DNA from: Amblyornis subalaris
Lineage: Eukaryota > Chordata > Aves > Passeriformes > Ptilonorhynchidae
Length of the DNA stretch: 64,000 nucleotides
Assembly (NCBI GenBank): GCA_018881555.1
Contig: JACAXG010000026.1
Location: 5,575,459-5,639,458 of the forward strand
Reading direction: 5' to 3'
Shown: piece by piece, positions 14,199 through 27,321 of the stretch
How the letters are laid out: every line of letters starts with the position of its first letter
How positions within the stretch are numbered: position 1 is the stretch's first letter
Position numbers and translations under genes: made by a program
Notes under the pieces: generated by a model
Told to the model about the DNA's origin: nothing
The model's database searches: none
The model's input: the letters and a program-made list of their open reading frames with translations, nothing else

Positions 14199-14567
14199 AA
14201 TCACCGAATGGCCTGGGTTGGAGGGGATCTTAAAGCTTATCTATTTCCAACCTCCTGCTATGGGCAGGGACACCTTCCACTAGAATAGGTTGCTCAGAGC
14301 TCCATCCAGCCTGGCCTTTACACTTCCAGGGATGGAACCTGTGCCAGTACCTCATTATCTTCACAGTAAAGAATTTCTTCCTAATATCTAATATAAACCT
14401 ACTCTGTCAGTGTGAAGCCGTTCTCCCTTGTCCTGTCACTCCATGCCCTGGTAAATAGTCTCTCTCCGTCTTTCCTGTAGGGTTTCTTCAGCTGTTGAAA
14501 GGCCACAATTAGGTCACCCTGAAGCCTTCTCATTTCCAGGCTCAACAATATCAATTCTCTCAAGATA
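14199..14567 (-). repeat. CR1 LINE 3' fragment
   Basis: Read on the minus strand this is the common CR1 3' region. The + strand shows gggttggaggggatcttaaa, then gggcagggacaccttccact, then a text matching 'cagtaaagaatttcttccta' and 'cttgtcctgtcactccatgc'. Similarity fades after about 14565. The element is 5'-truncated, as is typical for CR1 in birds. Confidence 0.88.
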
Positions 14568-17500
14568 TAGGGATACAGAGTCCAGAAGGCTTGGATTCAG
14601 TTGTCAGTGAAGTTGCTTATGCTTTAGCAATATGGAGCTTTGGACACTAATATTCAATCTGAGGTATGCAGGAGTATTAAATCCGTAATAATGCCAAGTG
14701 CACTATTTAGGAGTACTTTTACTTTGAACCCTTGGCACTTCAAATTTTGATAAGTAGTAAATTCCAAGTTCTTTATTCTATTGGAAGAAACATATGGCAG
14801 TGCATGCAGGTGGGACCATATATTCTGCAGTTCTGTGCTTTTCTTTAATTTGGGTTATTAACATGAACAAAATGTTAACCATAATATCAGCCGATCTACC
14901 CCACTAAAACTGGCTCTATATACCATAAACCACCAAAATTGTTTATAAAGTGATGTAGGAATATAAGTCTAATTTGTCATGTTGACAGAGGCAAACTATT
15001 CCAAATAATACACTATATTTTTGCTTTTTATTTTTAGAACAGTAATAATGTAGTCACTATTTAAGATTACTCTCTGCTTGTTATGCAGGATGAGTCGTCT
15101 CTGCTTTGTAGCTTTAAAATCTAAATAAATACCAAATTGGAAATGCATAAAATGCCCCAGATGACTAAATGAGGAAAATGGGTGTTGTGATGTGTTAATA
15201 CATATATGAGCTTTCAACTTACACAAAATCATGTTTTAGCCAAATGCCAGTACCTAAAGAAATTTGTTTAGGAGCTCTGCAGCAATGCATGCTTTTCTTT
15301 TTCCCTTCCAAGACTTGGTTTTCAAGCTCTCCTAATAAGATATATTTAGTTTTTGGTTCTCTTCCTTCTGTCCTGTCTTCCCTCTGTCCTTCCAAGCTTA
15401 ACCTTTGCAAATTCAGTCAGAAGCTGTCTGTGTTCATGGTATTATGAACTTTAGGTTTTCATGCAAACGTGTATAAAGATGATCCATATTAAAAAATCCC
15501 CAATTCTTGTGGACAATTTTTTACCCTCCCTTTTTTTTTCTCACTGCTGGAAATAAATACAGAATTGGTAGTCAAAGAGAACCAAATGTTTTCATCAATT
15601 TGTTAGTGAAACAGCTGGTTTTAGTGCCCTGTGCTTACAGAACTTGCAAGAATCCATCAAAGAGCCTGTCTAAAGCTTTCTGCAGCAGCTTGACAGGTCA
15701 TCTTTTATCTACACTCAGAAGAAGTGTTTTCCTACTCTTTAAGTATTATTGGTGTCAGTAACTTTGCTAGTTTGGGACTCTNTTTGGTGGCTTTTAATGA
15801 CCTATGTTGCATGCCAGGCATTTATACATTTAATATGCTGACCAATATATGTTCTTGCAGCATTAATGCAATATCACAGTTCTTGAATGTTAAGAATAAA
15901 TCCTTTACTCGCTCAACCTAAATTCTACCAAGGTCCTTATGTTTGATAATCCTAGACTCTAAGGAGGGAAAAGGGATAAGCAGAGTGTTTGAAGGGAAAC
16001 CAAGGCAACTTACATTCAGAAATTGTGTTTGGACTCTATGTAACATTCCTCAGAANAGTGAATGTTTTAGTATCTTACAGTATAGAAGATACAACTCTAC
16101 CTAGTTCACTCTGTGATAACTGAAAATACATCATAACCACCTATAGTAGGGGAAGACCACAATATGTCTGTTGTCATTCAGCATTGTTAATGTGAATGTT
16201 TTTCACATTATCCAGACACTGGATTTCTGTTCTTGTTTATTCTCATTCACTTTNACTATCTTGTTCATCCCCCACAAACTGACATAATACAAGGCAGATA
16301 TTCTAAAAATCTATTGATTTTCATGGTAATTTGAAATGGTATAACTTAGCTTAACTTGGTCGAGTTTTAAGATGACAGCTTTTAAATAGGTTTAAATACA
16401 CTGGGGGAAAACACCCACAAACCTATCTTTGTAGAGAGTTTTTCTTGCATGCATAAATTTTGCATACTTTGGTAAATTGTAAAGGTATTTGATCAAGGCT
16501 GGTAGATGTGATGTATCCACCTTTTAGATCCAGCCTGTTTTCTTGCAGTGGGGCTACTGACACGTTTGTGTAGCTGAAGCCAAGTGGGTAAGAGGCGCTG
16601 CTCCAGGCAGCGTGTTTGGAAGGCAAGAGCTTTAGCTGGGGCCAGTGAGTGGCACTCAGGCCAGGGACAGTCTCTGCTGTGTCTCTTGGTGGCTGCAGAA
16701 GAGCAGCTTCTGCCTCACAGGCCACTTAACACCCTGGATGCAGGGAGTCTTGATAGAAAGTGGCTCAGCAAATTGGAAATGGCTTTGCCTCACCCCTTTC
16801 TGGGCACTGGNGTGGTTGGCCTTGGGAGGTCTCTGCTAGGCTTAGGTGAGCTCGTTTTTATCTCCTTATCAAGAACTGCAGGTTCTCACTGAGGTACTTT
16901 GGGCACAGAAAATAGTTGGTTTCAGGCACTGGTTTACACTTAAACTGGGAAATTATCTTTTTTTAATGAAGGTAGAAGCGTCCTTAAGTTGATTTAGCTC
17001 AGTATAGGAGAGCTACAACATAACACTGTCCTCTTGGCATTAGTGGTGTTGGCAGCAGATGGACTCTGAGGGTTCTGCTGCATCTCAGTGCAGCCCTGCA
17101 CACTGTAACCTGTTCTGGAGAGAGGTTTAAAAACTAAATATCTTGCATAAGAAATTTTGAATAAAAGAAGGCTGAAGAAGAAAAGAGCAAATTGGATAAT
17201 CCTCTGAGTTACTCTCAGCAGATTGCACAAATAGGTTTGTTCAGGTCAGTTGGAAAGCATGGAGTTTGTGTTCAGTTTAGAGTTCTGAATTAAGAAACAG
17301 AGTTTTTGTGAAAAACTTGTGGATTGAATGCCAGGCAAAAATGCTAAACTTGAGTACAGTTTTCTGTACACAATTTGTGTATTTGTATTATGAAATTGGC
17401 CTGCTCAGCTGTTTGGCACTTTGATGGCACTTGGATTAGTAATGGAGAGAATTCAGCCTTTGGGCATTATATTTCAGCAGCTGGTTTATTTTGTACGTAA

Positions 17501-19074
17501 AACATTGCTATGTTTTGCTTGATGAAGAGCCCACCAGTGGAATGCTGTTACATCATGAGACATAACTTCAATTAGTATCAGCTTCTAGACTGACACTTGA
17601 ATTAAATATTAGCATTTTCTGTGCTTTGCGTAGGTAAACAAAGGACTCTGTTTTAATCTCCCTTCTCTGCAAGGATGGATAAAGGGAGAACATGCATTTT
17701 GAACAGCAAAATAGAAAAAAAAAGTTTGACTACTCAATTGTCTGCCTTGATTCGGCAAGATCAGAAAGGTCTTTTTTTGGCTGATGTTTTTGATACTTTA
17801 AAAAAATTATTTTATTTTTAAATCCAAAANAAGTGTGACAAATGTAGCTGCTTGATTTTGTTGGGCATGCTTTATACTGTAAGGTGTAAGGAAAAGCTTG
17901 GACTCTGTACAGGTTCTTTCACAAAAAGAGTCAGTAACACGGCGATTTTTCACAACCTTTTTTTTCCTATCAGTATGTTCTAAATTATTAGAATAAATGC
18001 AGAGCCTCTTCACAATTTGAATTTCACTTTCTTGGCACTGTGGGGTTGAAATCCTATTAAACCTGTTGTGGTCTGTGACTTAAGTCTTTATTTGTGTAGG
18101 ACAAGTTCTGGGATCAAAGTCTATTGCTGGGGTAAGCAAACTCTGCCTTTCCAAAACAAATAGCTAAGATATGTGATCGGGTGAGAAGAGATTTAATTAT
18201 AGATTGTAAAACCAAGCAGGTACAAATAGGAAGGCAAATCTTTCCTTGTGCTTCTCTGATGAGCCTGTTTAAAGTACATCAGACCTCTTCTGCTACCCTG
18301 TCTTCATCAAAATGCTCTTCTGTAATGAAGTGGTTTTTAGTTAAGATGCTTTTTGTCTGTACAGAAAAGCAGTGATGCGGTTCCATAAGTGCTGAGGCCT
18401 CCAGTTCTCAGCCAATGCTTTGAACTTTTATTTTTTGCAACCCAGAGTCTTGTTCTTGTACTCTCTTGGCTCCAGGCTCTGTGTCACACTGTGGAGTTCT
18501 TTGTGGATGTGCCTGTAGACACCTGTTTTCATTTCTTAGTATCCACCAAATGGGAATGTTATCTGCAGTTCCTTGCCTGCAGACATATATAACCCAATTT
18601 GCTTACTCTAATATACATCCCTCAGATCATGTAGGAATGGGAAGAGAATGCAAAATGTTCAGCTAATCGCAAGTGGAATTAAGTTGCACATGCAGAGATG
18701 TATTCTCTGCACTGAGGACTAGATGATAGAGGGTCTACAAGATGAGTTCTAGATGGCTAAACAATGTTTCATGTCAATTTGAAGAGCGACAGTTATACAA
18801 TTAATAAAATTCTTGTTGTAAAAAGTAATTTGCCTATCATATAAAATTATTGTTCCCTTTATGTGTTTAAGTGCAAAGAATTTTTTTTGTTATGCTATTT
18901 TCTTGGCAAAAATAATTGTCTTCTGGTGAAAATATGTTTAGCAATAATCTGCCTTCTGAAATAAAACTTAACATTGCATATGTTTAACACTTCATTTGTT
19001 TTCCTAAGGCTTATTTGGAAGTTTTGTATTGTTTGTAGAAGTACTTAAAGGTTTTCTTAATTTTTTCTTTTCAG

Positions 19075-19161
19075 TCACTATTTAACCTACTGGAGTTTCG
19101 AAGACTAGTTTTGAATTTCAATCCTCCTGCAAATGCCCAAGACTTGCCCCGAAACCAAAAG
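19075..19161 (+). CDS. USP25: USP25 catalytic-domain exon ([10 protein letters not shown])
   Basis: The exon encodes 29 codons in phase 0, starting [18 protein letters not shown] and ending LPRNQK. It continues the helix after the Cys box in the USP fold. Acceptor ttttcttttcag is strong, and the donor is AAG|gtaaaa. It differs from the human exon, as I remember it, at only a few positions (for example FNPPAN for YKPPSN). Confidence 0.96.
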
Positions 19162-22100
19162 GTAAAAAGAGAGCTGACTTCCCCTCATGGCTGATGAGGG
19201 CATTTCTGTCTCATACTTGAATTTTGCAGTGTTCTTTAGCTCAAATCAGCGTTGGTTTTAGAGGTGCCAATTAACAGTTCTCTGAGCTTCGTGTTGTGGA
19301 TCTTACACAAATGGCATCAGCCTCACAGCAGAGTATGGGACAGGGTGCTGAAAGAGGCAGAGCATTTCTCATGTGAATGTAGCTTGTCTTAGCAAACGTA
19401 TTTTATTCTGGTTCCCTCCCACTCGTGATCGGAGATTAAGCTTTAGGTTATTAGCTTGTCTCTTCTGGCCTTTCAGGAGGTGATCATAAGCATAAATTTT
19501 CTCATGTTTATCCTGGTACTCATATAGGGTTGGGGAGGGGGAGGCCTTGGCTCAGTTTTCTTGGGACTTCAGACTGGCATGGGGAAATGGTCGTGGAGTG
19601 AGGGACAAAACAGACCAGTTTTTCTTCCTTTGTGGGCACCCTTTGAGGAGACATACATGGGGGCCCCTTGGTTTCTATATTGTAAATGGAAAGGAAGAAA
19701 TGGGAAAAGAAAGTGGCTGTATGAAATGTGAAGACACTTGGTACTCTTGATTTTTAGCAAGAGCTTATAGAGCAATGAATTTTTGCATATCCAGAAAGTA
19801 GGATCGTAGAATGGTTTAGGTTGAAAGGAACCTTAAAGATGAATTAGTTCCAACCCCTGTGCCATGGGCAGGGACACCTTCCACTAGGCCACGTTGCTCA
19901 GAGCTCCATCCCACGTGGCCTTGAATACTCTGAGGGATGGGGCATCCACAGCTTCTCTGGGCAACCTGTGCCATGGCCTCACCACCCGCACAGTAAATTA
20001 GACTATTGCCTGTTGCCCCTTCCTTTCAGATTTAAAGAAGGGAGTGTGTTGTTGGCCTGTTCATAGTTGTTTGTCACTTCAGGCTTGCCTGGAATGTTCA
20101 CTAGCAAAAGTAAGAGCTGTAATTAGAGAAGCAAAAGAAAACAGACAAAGAGAAGACAGTGCCCATTTTCTAAACCTCTGGATATGTACCATAAAAGGGA
20201 AGTTGAATGTTGAGTCAGGACTGGATCCTTTCTGCCCTGCCCTACCCCCTTCTTTCCCCACCACATTCAAAGAGCAAGAAGTCACTTATTTTGGTAGGAA
20301 AGCATATTTGCATTAGGTTATGAGATGGTGTGAAAATAAAACATGGGTAGTGTTTGGAACATGTCACTATGTGGGGATGGGGCAATGTGTTATAGTAAGA
20401 AAGATAAGTCATACTTTACCAAAGATTTGTCCTGAAATATTTTTATTTTTAGATTGACTTTCTGCCCGGTATTTAATTTTTCATCATATAATTTGTTCTA
20501 GTCATATTCTCCAGTACTCAAGAGTTTTTATGTTCATTTTTCAGGGTATAAAAAGCAGTTGGCACCTAAAATGTGGTATGAAATAGCTAATAGCAAGCTG
20601 ATGTCTTCAAAAACATCTTGCCCAAGCATTGACACTTGCAGCCAAATGCTTATAGCAGTTCCAAAGTGCTGTATTTTAGAAATTGTGACCGTGACAGACA
20701 TTGTTAAGGTTGTATGAAATGGTGTGACACCAGGCAAGTATATGCATTGTGCAGAGACCTTGCTTTCTGCAGGCCTGCTAGAAAGAATCTCTGGCAGTAG
20801 TTTCTGTCCTCTCCTTTGTTAACTTACATTCCAGAATAAAAGAACATTATTAATTGGTGTACTCATCTGTCTTATCTACAGCTGAAAAAGGATTGGAGAG
20901 AATTTAGCACAAGGCATCGCTTCATTAGTTGGAATTTAGACAAGTAGAAGAAATAAGCATGCATATCCCCAAATATGGTGCTTTTATTTCTTTATAAGTG
21001 AAGGCAAGTAGAGGCAAATTGATTTCAAGTTGTAATATAAGTTCCCATTTGACAAAAGAAAAAAAAAAGAGCCCTGTAATTTACTTCTATCTGCTTACTT
21101 ACTTTAAAACTATTTTGCCTTACTTTTGGTTTTGTTTTTATTTTTATTCTAATATTAACTACTATATGTGACTGACATTCTCTAGGATCAAATTTCCTTG
21201 CTAATGAAAAACATGTTTTAATAATGCCAGATTTTGAATACTTTGGTTTACATCCTGTTGTTCTTCCAGTTGGTAGGAATTAGAGTTTAATGCTGGGGTC
21301 ATGACAATCTCTTAATTTAGAATTAAAGCATGTGGTTGTACTTCAGGGAATATTGCAGAACAGGGTATTTGTTCTTTCCCATCAATATATTGAATCCAAA
21401 TGCTATGAATAATTTGGCATGTAAAGTTTTTAATCCAGAAGTCATTGGTATAAATTTTTACTTCAAAAAATCCCCAAACAAACAACAGCTCCACCCTGCT
21501 GTCTCAGCTAATTGGGCTTTGATTTTCTGGATTTGGGCATACACTTAAAATCTCCAATTCGATCTTGCTCTTTTTAATTTGAAAATAATTTATATTCCTT
21601 GATTTCCTTCTGTAGAACAAATGCAGTTCTCTGTAGTTACTGCAGCTTCTTTGCTGTCCCAGTTCTCTTGCCTCTTGCTGTCACATGCACAGATCTTTTT
21701 GCTGTACACAGTGAGACCAGCTAAATATTTGGCTCAGTGGTATCTTCAGGAAACATTTTATTACCAGAGGAAAGGGGTTACTGTGCTACAGGTTAGCACA
21801 TCCTTCGCCTGTTCTGATATCACTTTAATATTATCATTATCTCACTTACCTGGCAAGCTGGGTGGCTGTAATGAGTGTTTGCTATGTATTAAATATGTAG
21901 ACTGCTTTAAAAGCATTTATAATAATAAGTTACTCCAACNTGTATTAAGAAATTATTTATGCTGGCAGGATAGGGGATAAAATAGAGAATGTCTTAGATG
22001 ATGAAATTTCCATACAGTGTTTAGTTTAAAATTGATTTTAATCTTTTTTTTTGAGTTGGTGCATGTACAGTATGCTTTAGAGGTGAGAGCTGTGTGCTGT

Positions 22101-23807
22101 GCTGTGATCACTTTATTAGTTCTTTGTTTTAAGGTGCAAATCCTCTGTGGAACTCAATACCTTGTCTTGGGGACCAGCCCACCTTATTTTGAGGATTTTA
22201 GGGTTTGTTTGGGTCAAGGATCATCAAAATCGAGCTTTTTCAAAAAGCTGCAAGGATTTTCCCAGTTTTAGAGAACTTTGATAGCCTTTATAGATATTTG
22301 TTCTGAGTAATCCTACTGACATCAGTANCCAGTTGTTCAAGCTACAAGTATGGCTAAAACTCAGCCAAATTAATAGTGTAAATTTGGGTAATGCGACAGT
22401 TTACTATGCACATTATAATAATGCCTATGTACTTCAGACTTAACGAAATGAAGATATGATCTAGAGTATTCTGTGGTTAATAATTTATATTATGCGTATG
22501 AATTATCACTGGTATTGAAGCATCTTGATAAAATGTATCTAAAATTTGAAATTCCATTTGTTTTAATAGATTGCTTTATGAAAATAGCAAGAACAATACA
22601 ACTTTTGCAATTTGTTTCCTTCTTTTGTTGTTATAAAGTGCTTTATGTATCTAAATGGGAGACTGATTTTGCTCTTAAATTAGGATGATTTAGTGCTGGT
22701 TTGGGGTGGCGCTTTTAGAACTCTTCAGCCTTTTCTGTGAACAGTGTTTATAACTGGCAGGTGTTTTGCAAGGTGGACTACAAGAGCAAGTTAGACATGG
22801 AGATTTACGTGACTAGAAGTATTTTCTAGGTTTTAAGTGGAACATCTTCCAATTCAATGTGCAGTTTTTAAAGCTGAAGTAAACCAGACTTTGGGTGCAA
22901 AAAGCTTTATGCCTACTGGATTGACATAGGAGTGACTGAACAAGTCTGCTGTTTGATGAGCATGTGAAATAGTTTGTCATCGAGTAATTCCAGTTTGACC
23001 AGCATTTGACATCTCTGCTGCCTTTGAATGATACCTTGTTCTGAATACAAGTGGACATTACATGGGGCTTAATTCCACAAGTATTTGTCAACTATCTACT
23101 CAGGAGTACGAGTGATATCCAATCTCCACAGCATTGGTAACCTGTGATTTAATCTATGGTATTTGAGTTTCAGTTTATTTGCTTTTCCTTATACAGGCAG
23201 AAAGTATTTCTTCTCTTCTGGAAACCAGAAAAAGAATACCATAGTAACATGAACTGTACTTAAAAATAGGTAGAAAGGAGAGTAGCCTATTTTACTTCTA
23301 TCAAGAGAAATAACAAAGGTTAATGTAGACCTTAGAAATTCAGTCTTCAGTGAAAAAAAGCTTAAAAAAGGTACCGAATAGTGTGCAGACTCACAAGATA
23401 TTCTGCTAGGCATATAGAGGAATACTAATTTCAATAAAATAATGCATATTGTTGCAGTGTATTACTTAAGGCTTTGTTAGTATCAAAAGAAACATTTCTG
23501 TCCTAAAGACAACTCTACTTGTCTGGTTGTCAATTCAGCCTCATTTCAAGACAAACAGCAGCATCTAGATATTCAGGGAGCTTTTATTTTCTGAAATGTA
23601 ATTTTCTTCCCTGAGAACTACATTATTTTGTAAAACTGACAAGTAAAAGGCATGCAGCACTACCTTGGTAGTACTAAAAGTAAGCTTATATATTATTATG
23701 ATGTTAAACATTCAGTTTATTGGGTAACGCTTCTGTACAGTAGATTTCTGTTATCACTTTGTTAAATATTTTTATTATTTATATTTTATGCATATTCTTT
23801 TATTCAG
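19162..23807 (+). other. USP25: Intron, 4.6 kb
   Basis: AT-rich intron with one CR1 fragment at 19.80-20.03 kb on the minus strand. Nothing else was recognised. Confidence 0.8.
19801..20028 (-). repeat. CR1 LINE 3' fragment
   Basis: Reverse-complement CR1 3' end. The + strand shows atcgtagaatggtttaggtt, ccatgggcagggacaccttc and catccacagcttctctgggc. The tail-like agaatgg at the left edge fits the terminal CR1 motif read backwards. It is truncated after the region matching 'cctcaccacccgcacagtaa'. Confidence 0.88.
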
Positions 23808-23945
23808 GAACATAGGAATCTGCCTTTCATGCGTGAATTGAGGTACCTGTTTGCACTTTTAGTTGGTTCAAAGAGAAAATACGTTGATCCATCGAGAGCA
23901 GTTGAAATCCTTAAAGATGCTTTTAAATCAAATGATTCCCAACAG
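23808..23945 (+). CDS. USP25: USP25 catalytic-domain exon ([10 protein letters not shown])
   Basis: The exon encodes 46 codons in phase 0, including [20 protein letters not shown] and ending in [20 protein letters not shown] separates USP25 from USP28, which has ALMMGSNRKFVDP in my memory. Acceptor is tattcag and donor is CAG|gtaatt. Near-identity to the mammalian protein indicates strong constraint. Confidence 0.97.
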
Positions 23946-24795
23946 GTAATTTCCATGTATTTTTCATCAAGCTTATGCATGTTTTCATATGGTCACATTG
24001 TAATAGGAAATACTTACAGTGGACAACAGAATTTCAAAATGTCCCCAGAAAAGCAGCTTCTGATTATCACAGTCTTTGAGGTTTTCCTGTAATATTATGT
24101 GATTTCTAGTTACTTTTATTAGAAAAAATTAAAAAAAAAATATTCCAGAGAACAGGACTGTTTTGTTCAGTGCACTTTCTTCCTATTATTTTAGAAATTA
24201 ACTAATAGCCTTTAGAGTTTAGTTTAGTTTCTAAGTGTGGGGATTTTTGAAAGAGAGATACTCTTCTGATCTAGCAGTACATCCAGGGCCGGTACAGTCC
24301 TTTTGTAGTGCATGATTAGATACTGGTTTGGAGGATCCAAATATTCATATTCAGGATTATTACCCAAATCATAATGCACATATTTTGCTTTTTTTTGAGA
24401 AACACTTTGTTTCTCCAGATGCTTTGTTTTCCCACATGAAGTTATGAGGCTGAGGTGTTTAATTACAGCAGCACGCTGAATTTAGTGCTCGATGAAAGTA
24501 ATATTAGTCGCCACTTGTTAGATACCAAAGGGTTGGAACAATGGGATTCATGAGATGCCTTTGGACTAGCATGGTGTGAAAGCTGAGCCCAAGTAACAAG
24601 GATCACAGGACAGTGTCCTGGCTGAGGAACACCAGAGCCACTCGTAAAAAACCAATCATAGTCTTAGACATAGTGTGATTTTAGAACAGTGGTGGAGGGG
24701 AAGGGAATACTGCCAAACTGATCTTGTAAGGTGACACTTCATTGTGTTCTGTTACGTATGTGAATGTTTACTGATCACTTTGTATTTTTTAACAG
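23946..24795 (+). other. USP25: Intron, 0.85 kb
   Basis: Short AT-rich intron. No repeat, RNA gene or further exon was seen. Confidence 0.85.
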
Positions 24796-24872
24796 CAAGA
24801 TGTTAGTGAATTTACACACAAATTATTAGATTGGCTAGAAGATGCCTTCCAAATTAAAGCTGAAGAAGAGAG
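24796..24872 (+). CDS. USP25: USP25 catalytic-domain exon (QDVSEFTHKLLDWLE)
   Basis: The exon encodes 25 codons plus two bases: QDVSEFTHKLLDWLEDAF then QIKAEEE. The Q-D-V-SEF motif is the conserved USP box in which the aspartate and the following helix pack against the active site. Acceptor is ttttttaacag, donor is AG|gtaaga, and the split codon (arginine) joins the next exon. Confidence 0.96.
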
Positions 24873-25597
24873 GTAAGATTTTTTTTCTAGCTCTGCATAT
24901 TGAACATTTGGATAAGAGAAAAGCAAGCTAAATGACCAAAAATCCACTTCTCTGTATGGCTGAAAAAATTTTGCCTGTGTAGCTTGTTTTAGTTCAAGTG
25001 TATTTTTTTCCATATATGTCAATTCCTTCGGGTTTTTTTCAATGAGTTGTCTTTTTTTCATCCTCTTATTTCTTGTTTGAAATCTAGCTCAGTGAAGTCC
25101 AAATTATATAAAGAGTAGAGATGTTTTGTACATAATCAATTAGGCCTTTTTTATTTGAATGCAATTTTGCTTTTTGATCCTGTAGTTGAAATACTTCAAA
25201 ACCTTGCTTCTCTTTCTCATCTCAGAAGTAAATACTCATTGTTTGTATAAGAGAGCATCTGGAAACTCTTTTGAATACATATTTTTTTCCTAGAGTGTTC
25301 CAGCAAATACTTTTTACAAGGGTTTTGTACAGTTAACCACTCATTAATTGAATCTGGTTTGCACAGATTGTCCTAGAATGAAGCACTTCTAAAACTTAAT
25401 TTTTAGACCATACTTCTCCCTGCAAATATCTGAATCATTGTTATTGTCATTACAGGAAAGTAGAAAATAAATTAACAGTAACTGAGTAGAATAGGCAGCA
25501 TTTCTGTAATGAATTCAGAATAGTCTATTCATAGTTTTATAAAAGTTTATAGCTTTGAGTTTGATTCTTTTGCACTAACACGCTTCCTGTTTTTTAG
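24873..25597 (+). other. USP25: Intron, 0.73 kb
   Basis: AT-rich intron without recognised repeats or genes. Confidence 0.85.
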
Positions 25598-25671
25598 GGA
25601 TGGAGAGAAACCAAAGAACCCAATGGTGGAGTTGTTTTATGGACGATTTCTAGCAGTAGGAGTACTTGAAG
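25598..25671 (+). CDS. USP25: USP25 catalytic-domain exon ([13 protein letters not shown])
   Basis: The 74-base exon completes a split arginine codon, reads [20 protein letters not shown] and GVLE, and ends with one base of a glycine codon. The preceding RDGEKP corresponds to TDEEKP in human, a variable acidic loop. Acceptor is ttttttag and donor is AAG|gtatgc. Confidence 0.96.
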
Positions 25672-27172
25672 GTATGCATCGGAATTTACTTGGGCTTCTG
25701 TGGTCGTGTCTGTTCAGTGCTTGTCCAAGCACACAGGTGAACGATGCAGTTGTAGGATTTTAGCTACTTCTGCAGAAGCANATGTGGGGAACCCACTTAT
25801 ATACACTTGTCTGTGACAAATGTTTTTTCAAGTGTGAGACTGAAGAGAAATGTAGTGAGCTGCAGGGATCCCCAAAGACTGTTTTCATAACCTTCAGAAG
25901 CTGNGTGTATGTTCTCAGGGCAGCAGAAGTTGGGGTGAGATGCTGAGGGAGAATGCTTGGAAGAAATTATCAGGGCACTGTTACCATTTTCTAATGGNGT
26001 ACGGAAGGCAAGATGCTGTATTTCCTTGTGCTATTCTCTCATGCTCTCTCTGATTCCTTTAATGCAATTTAAAGTTTCAGTTATTGCATTTCCTTCTGCA
26101 CAATTTCTCATATGGAAAACTTACCCTCCTAAAAGTACGATTGGTTGGAAAGCAAGTCAGTGGAACCCTGCTCAAGGGCAGTGTTAGAGAGAGTGCTAAG
26201 GAGGAAGAGACTGTACAACAAACTTCTCTTTATCTTATCTGTTTGTAATTAATACATCTGCAGAATTGTGGTGTTCTCTATTTCCAAGAGGCTATGAAAG
26301 TATTTTTGAGTCATTTTAACGTTGGTGATTCTGCCCCCCATCCAAATGAATGACTTTTGCATTTGAATGAAACAGGTATTGTCTTTTAAGTGGCTTCCAG
26401 GTTGTTCCATGACCTCGAACATGTATATAATGAGTTGTTGTCAGATTTCAGAACCATTCTGCAGATTTCTTGCTACTAGCTAGTATTCCTGCTCCTTTAC
26501 ATTTAGCTACTTTCATCTCTTACATTCTCATCTTAACTGAGGAGATATGTAAAAATCAAACAAATTAAAAGAAACTAGCCGATGCAAGACTTGTTACTGA
26601 CTTTTGGTTGAAATAAATTGAAATTCTAGGTTGAAATGCCTTGTCCCCCATATTTCTCCTCATGTATGCACCTACATCTTTATATACTGTTTATACTTTA
26701 TATACCAAATTATAATCTTGTTTTCAGGACAGAAATCATGAATGTTCTCTTTTGTAGTTTATTTTTGCAAAATGTACATGTACAAAGGGCTCTTTCATAC
26801 CAGCAATTCCACTGACTTTGCTGATACAATAGACATTTGTATTATTAAGCTCCTATTTCCAGGAGTAGGATTTTAATTTATATGTGTAAAACTTCCCATA
26901 CATCTGTGATGCCAAGTCATTGAGTTTTGCTTATTACCAATAGATGCTAAAACAATATAAAAAAACAGGCTGAAGAGGAAAATAAAGTAATTTTCAATAT
27001 TATTTGAGCAACATTTTCGAGTAAGTTGTCTTTGTACATATAATTAAACTGTTCAATAAGAAAATGTGAGTGTTGTTCAGTAGACTAGGTCAACTGACCT
27101 AGGATTGATAAGGTTTCTTTAAAGGTAAATGTTTGTTTTTAAAACATTAACTGTTTAATTTTTCATGTGAAG
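25672..27172 (+). other. USP25: Intron, 1.5 kb
   Basis: AT-rich intron with three ambiguous bases. No feature was recognised. Confidence 0.85.
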
Positions 27173-27321
27173 GTAAAAAATTTGAAAACACAGAAATGTT
27201 TGGCCAGTATCCACTACAGGTTAATGGCTTTAAAGATCTGCATGAGTGCCTAGAAGCTGCAATGATTGAAGGGGAAATTGAATCTCTCCATTCAGAAAAC
27301 TCTGCAAAGTCTGGTCAGGAG
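27173..27321 (+). CDS. USP25: USP25 catalytic-domain exon ([17 protein letters not shown])
   Basis: The exon completes a glycine codon and reads [19 protein letters not shown], then [20 protein letters not shown] and ends KSGQE. This is the fingers region of the USP fold. Acceptor catgtgaag is purine-rich just before the AG. The donor is GAG|gtgagt. Confidence 0.96.

Larger units (their letters stand above)
5671..19074 (+). other. USP25: Intron, 13.4 kb, largest in window
   Basis: This intron separates the Cys-box exon from the next catalytic exon. It holds a probable old CR1/L3-like remnant (about 6.9-7.15 kb), a degenerate CR1 ORF2 copy (about 7.29-8.74 kb) and a CR1 3' fragment on the minus strand (14.2-14.57 kb). 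Short homopolymers occur at 9481-9487 (C) and 10761-10770 (G). The remaining sequence is AT-rich, and I recognised no exon or RNA gene. Confidence 0.8.

Noticed and set aside
21621..21980. 119-codon + strand ORF
   Set aside because: Lies within an intron, contains an ambiguous base, and resembles no family. USP25 exons on both sides join in frame without it.
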